In this document: positions 6,449-7,635 of the stretch, one piece after another
Layout: every line of letters starts with the position of its first letter
Numbering within the stretch: the stretch's first letter is position 1
DNA from: Comamonadaceae bacterium CG_4_10_14_3_um_filter_60_75
GTDB lineage: Bacteria > Pseudomonadota > Gammaproteobacteria > Burkholderiales > Burkholderiaceae_C
Direction of reading: 5' to 3'
NCBI GenBank assembly: GCA_002784245.1
Contig: PFKL01000216.1
Span: 1-7,635 of the forward strand
DNA: 7,635 bases
Translations under genes and position numbers: made by a program
Notes under the pieces: generated by a model
What the model was told of the DNA's origin: nothing
The model's database searches: none
Seen by the model: only the letters and a program-made list of their open reading frames with translations

Positions 6449-6486
6449 GCGCCTCAATCGCTGCTGTGACAAAGAGCAGCTAGCGC
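6449..6486. repeat. Hairpin in the convergent spacer between yhbY and the coiled-coil gene
   Basis: An inner stem GCTGCT (6460-6465) pairs with AGCAGC (6475-6480) across a 9-nt loop, and an outer GCGC (6449-6452) can pair with GCGC (6483-6486). It lies in the 80-bp spacer where two genes converge, so it could end transcription from both sides, but there is no T-run on either strand. The AGCAGCTAGCGC part also resembles half of palindromic repeats I recall from Comamonadaceae intergenic regions; this is unverified memory. Confidence 0.35.
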
Positions 6487-6511
6487 AAAGCAACACGACT
6501 TTCTTGAGAAA

Positions 6512-6811
6512 TCAGGCAAAAAACGTTTTTAATACTTGCGCCGCAACGCCTGCCATAACCAGCCCGGTCATCCACTTCAAAACTGCCAATTCTTTATCGA
6601 GCTTGGCCATATCTTGCTTGTTTTCAGACTCCAGTTTGGCAATATCCACACGCACATCACGAATATCAGATTTGGTGGCTAATGTGGAATCCAGAGCCTC
6701 CGAGAGGATTTCACGTTGGGCATTGACAAACGCCTCTGCTTGCTGCGGCGCAATGCCTGAAGCTTCAAGTTGCTTGACGTAGCGCAGGGTGTCAAAAGTA
6801 ATCGTGCTCAT
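6512..6811 (-). CDS. Small coiled-coil protein with C-terminal membrane anchor (DUF1640-like)
   Basis: The 99-residue product starts MSTITFDTLRYVKQLEASGI and continues with APQQAEAFVNAQRE, a layout I associate with the DUF1640/CCDC90-like coiled-coil family; the assignment is by recognition only. Residues about 45-77 (ATKSDIRDVRVDIAKLESEN and on to KELAVLK) are heptad-like and highly charged, typical of a coiled coil. Residues about 80-97 (WMTGLVMAGVAAQVLKTFF) form one hydrophobic helix, so the protein is probably tail-anchored with an oligomeric cytoplasmic rod. The ATG at 6811 is preferred over one at 6883, because the extra 24 residues (rich in Cys, Trp, His) do not fit and span the likely -10 box. 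There is no Shine-Dalgarno site, and a TGCTATTAT box ends 7 nt before the ATG. The molecular function is unknown. Confidence 0.85.
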   Translation of the reverse strand: MSTITFDTLRYVKQLEASGIAPQQAEAFVNAQREILSEALDSTLATKSDIRDVRVDIAKLESENKQDMAKLDKELAVLKWMTGLVMAGVAAQVLKTFFA

Positions 6812-6817
6812 GAATGA

Positions 6818-6826
6818 ATAATAGCA
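6818..6826 (-). promoter_or_regulatory. Extended -10 promoter element for the coiled-coil gene
   Basis: On the minus strand TGC-TATTAT matches the extended -10 form TGn-TATAAT with one mismatch. The expected transcription start falls on or one base before the ATG at 6811, which would make the mRNA leaderless. There is no -35 match at 17 nt, as is often tolerated with extended -10 promoters. Confidence 0.4.
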
Positions 6827-7023
6827 TTGCCAATGGAAACGGCCGCACTTGGGAGCCTTCCAGAAATTTTGTGAGTAGTGCAATGCCCTTCACAACACGC
6901 TAACGGCTAATCCGGCCACGTGAGATTGGATTTCGTGTAAAGGTTTTGACTGGCACGTCCAATTGCGTTGGGGACGTTAGCAAAGTCCCAACCGGCTCGG
7001 ACATCGCATTTGCCAACGCATGA
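6827..7023. other. Region without a confident gene, possible eroded 5' part of the next gene
   Basis: No intact gene is visible here. In the plus-strand frame of the downstream coding region, sequence is open from 6904 to 7020 but has no ATG, no hydrophobic signal-peptide run and a mixed third-position composition (about 21 of 39 codons end in G or C). It then meets TGA at 7021-7023. A 7-bp inverted repeat (GCATTGC at 6824-6830, GCAATGC at 6880-6886) is probably chance. Confidence 0.4.
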
Positions 7024-7635
7024 ATAACTGGCGAATCAACCGTCTCGACGGATTCACCAAAAACACCCACATCAACCACTCTGACCGTTACCGGCACTGC
7101 CGCCACTGGTTTGGCTATCGCAGGCGCCACGGTCACCGGCAAATGCAAAGTGGGCACGGGCACAGCCACCACGCTGACCAACGGCACGTTCACCTTGACA
7201 GTCACCGACGGTCAACTGCCTTGCGTCTTGCAGGTCACTAACCCAGCGGATGGCACCAAGCTGCACACGCTCGTGTCAGGCAGCGGCAACACGGCCGTGG
7301 CCAACATCACCCCCTTGACAGAAATGACCACGGCGCGTGTTTTGGGCAGCGAGCCAAACGTCTTCTTTGCCGCCTTTGATGCCGCAGCCGCCACACAAAA
7401 AGTGACCACAGCCAACATCACGGCCGCACAAACCGCCATTGGTCTGGTTTTCACCGGCACCATTGACACAACTGGCATTGGCAACTTCATCACCACACCC
7501 CTCGTCGTAGCCACCCAAGGCAGCCCCACCAGTGGCGACGCGCAAGACAAACTGCTTGATGCGCTCAAACTCAAGCTCACCACTGCGCAACTCGGCACGG
7601 TGACCACCGCCTTGGCCAGCAACCAAACAGCGGAT
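7024..7635 (+). CDS. Thr/Ala-rich, probably exported protein; 5' end missing or decayed, 3' end beyond window
   Basis: A continuous reading frame runs from the TGA at 7021 to the window edge (204 codons, no stop). It begins with a Ser/Thr/Pro linker (TVSTDSPKTPTSTT), then beta-rich segments LTVTGTAATGLAIAGATVTG, TLTNGTFTLTVTDGQLPCVL and NPADGTKLHTLVSGSG, followed by ANITPLTEMTTARVLG, FFAAFDAAAATQKV and DAQDKLLDALKLKLTTAQ. The first half looks like a surface beta-sandwich (carboxypeptidase-regulatory or Big-like) domain; the rest resembles hypothetical secreted or lipoproteins of Burkholderiales that I recognise only by style. Third codon positions are GC-rich, supporting this frame against the long antisense frames. 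No ATG lies before codon 101 (7324) and no signal peptide or lipobox precedes the linker. It may be a pseudogene or a remnant of a duplicated gene; an alternative GTG/TTG start (for example 7111 or 7150) would leave it without an export signal. Confidence 0.6.
   Translation, partial: MTGESTVSTDSPKTPTSTTLTVTGTAATGLAIAGATVTGKCKVGTGTATTLTNGTFTLTVTDGQLPCVLQVTNPADGTKLHTLVSGSGNTAVANITPLTEMTTARVLGSEPNVFFAAFDAAAATQKVTTANITAAQTAIGLVFTGTIDTTGIGNFITTPLVVATQGSPTSGDAQDKLLDALKLKLTTAQLGTVTTALASNQTAD

Noticed and set aside
6824..6886. 7-bp inverted repeat GCATTGC/GCAATGC upstream of the coiled-coil gene
   Set aside because: The arms are short and 49 nt apart, with no extension of pairing; this is likely by chance.
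6900..7205. Minus-strand open frame in the right-hand region
   Set aside because: Its Val/Pro-rich translation is what the complement of Thr/Gly-rich codons gives; it ends against non-coding sequence and has no signal, domain or ribosome-binding site.
7020..7241. Plus-strand 73-codon frame starting MNNWRINRLDGF, considered as the missing N-terminus of the Thr-rich protein
   Set aside because: It is in a different frame, has no hydrophobic leader and becomes His/Arg-rich like an out-of-frame reading.
7212..7622. Minus-strand open frames opposite the Thr-rich reading frame
   Set aside because: Two overlapping minus frames are open at once, which is expected from GC-rich third positions on the plus strand; neither looks like a protein family.

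Overview
The window is ordinary chromosomal sequence from a high-GC betaproteobacterium, most likely a member of the Comamonadaceae (Rhodoferax/Polaromonas-like). I infer this from the protein sequences and from the conserved order rlmE-ftsH-folP-glmM with yhbY divergent, which is also found in E. coli. The genus is a guess from recognition; no search was run.

Layout. A tRNA-Gly(CCC) gene enters from the left edge (1-69, +). It converges on a six-gene minus-strand block covering 80-5917. In transcription order this is rlmE (23S rRNA 2'-O-methyltransferase), ftsH (membrane AAA+ protease), folP (dihydropteroate synthase), glmM (phosphoglucosamine mutase), a GNAT acetyltransferase and a small two-helix membrane protein. 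The last four genes are packed tightly, with gaps or overlaps of 10 bp, 1 bp and probably 4 bp, which suggests translational coupling. Between ftsH and folP lies a strong intrinsic-terminator-like hairpin whose T-run ends one base before the folP start codon. Between rlmE and ftsH lies a good match to a heat-shock (sigma-32) promoter. The ftsH start is best read as a TTG codon behind a clear Shine-Dalgarno site.

On the right, yhbY (5955-6431, +) encodes a CRM-domain ribosome-assembly factor with a basic tail and is divergent from rlmE. After an 80-bp convergent spacer with a hairpin comes a small minus-strand coiled-coil plus membrane-anchor protein (6512-6811). The last ~610 bp carry a plus-strand reading frame (7024-7635, running off the window) for the body of a Thr/Ala-rich, apparently exported protein. 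Its expected start and signal peptide are missing and it is preceded by an in-frame TGA, so it may be a decayed gene.

Functionally the main cluster links ribosome maturation (RlmE, YhbY), membrane proteostasis (FtsH), folate synthesis (FolP) and the peptidoglycan/LPS precursor GlcN-1-P (GlmM). I found no CRISPR array, insertion sequence, phage module or convincing new system. The points worth checking are regulatory (sigma-32 site, terminator against the folP start, possible leaderless start) and the broken 5' end of the right-hand gene.
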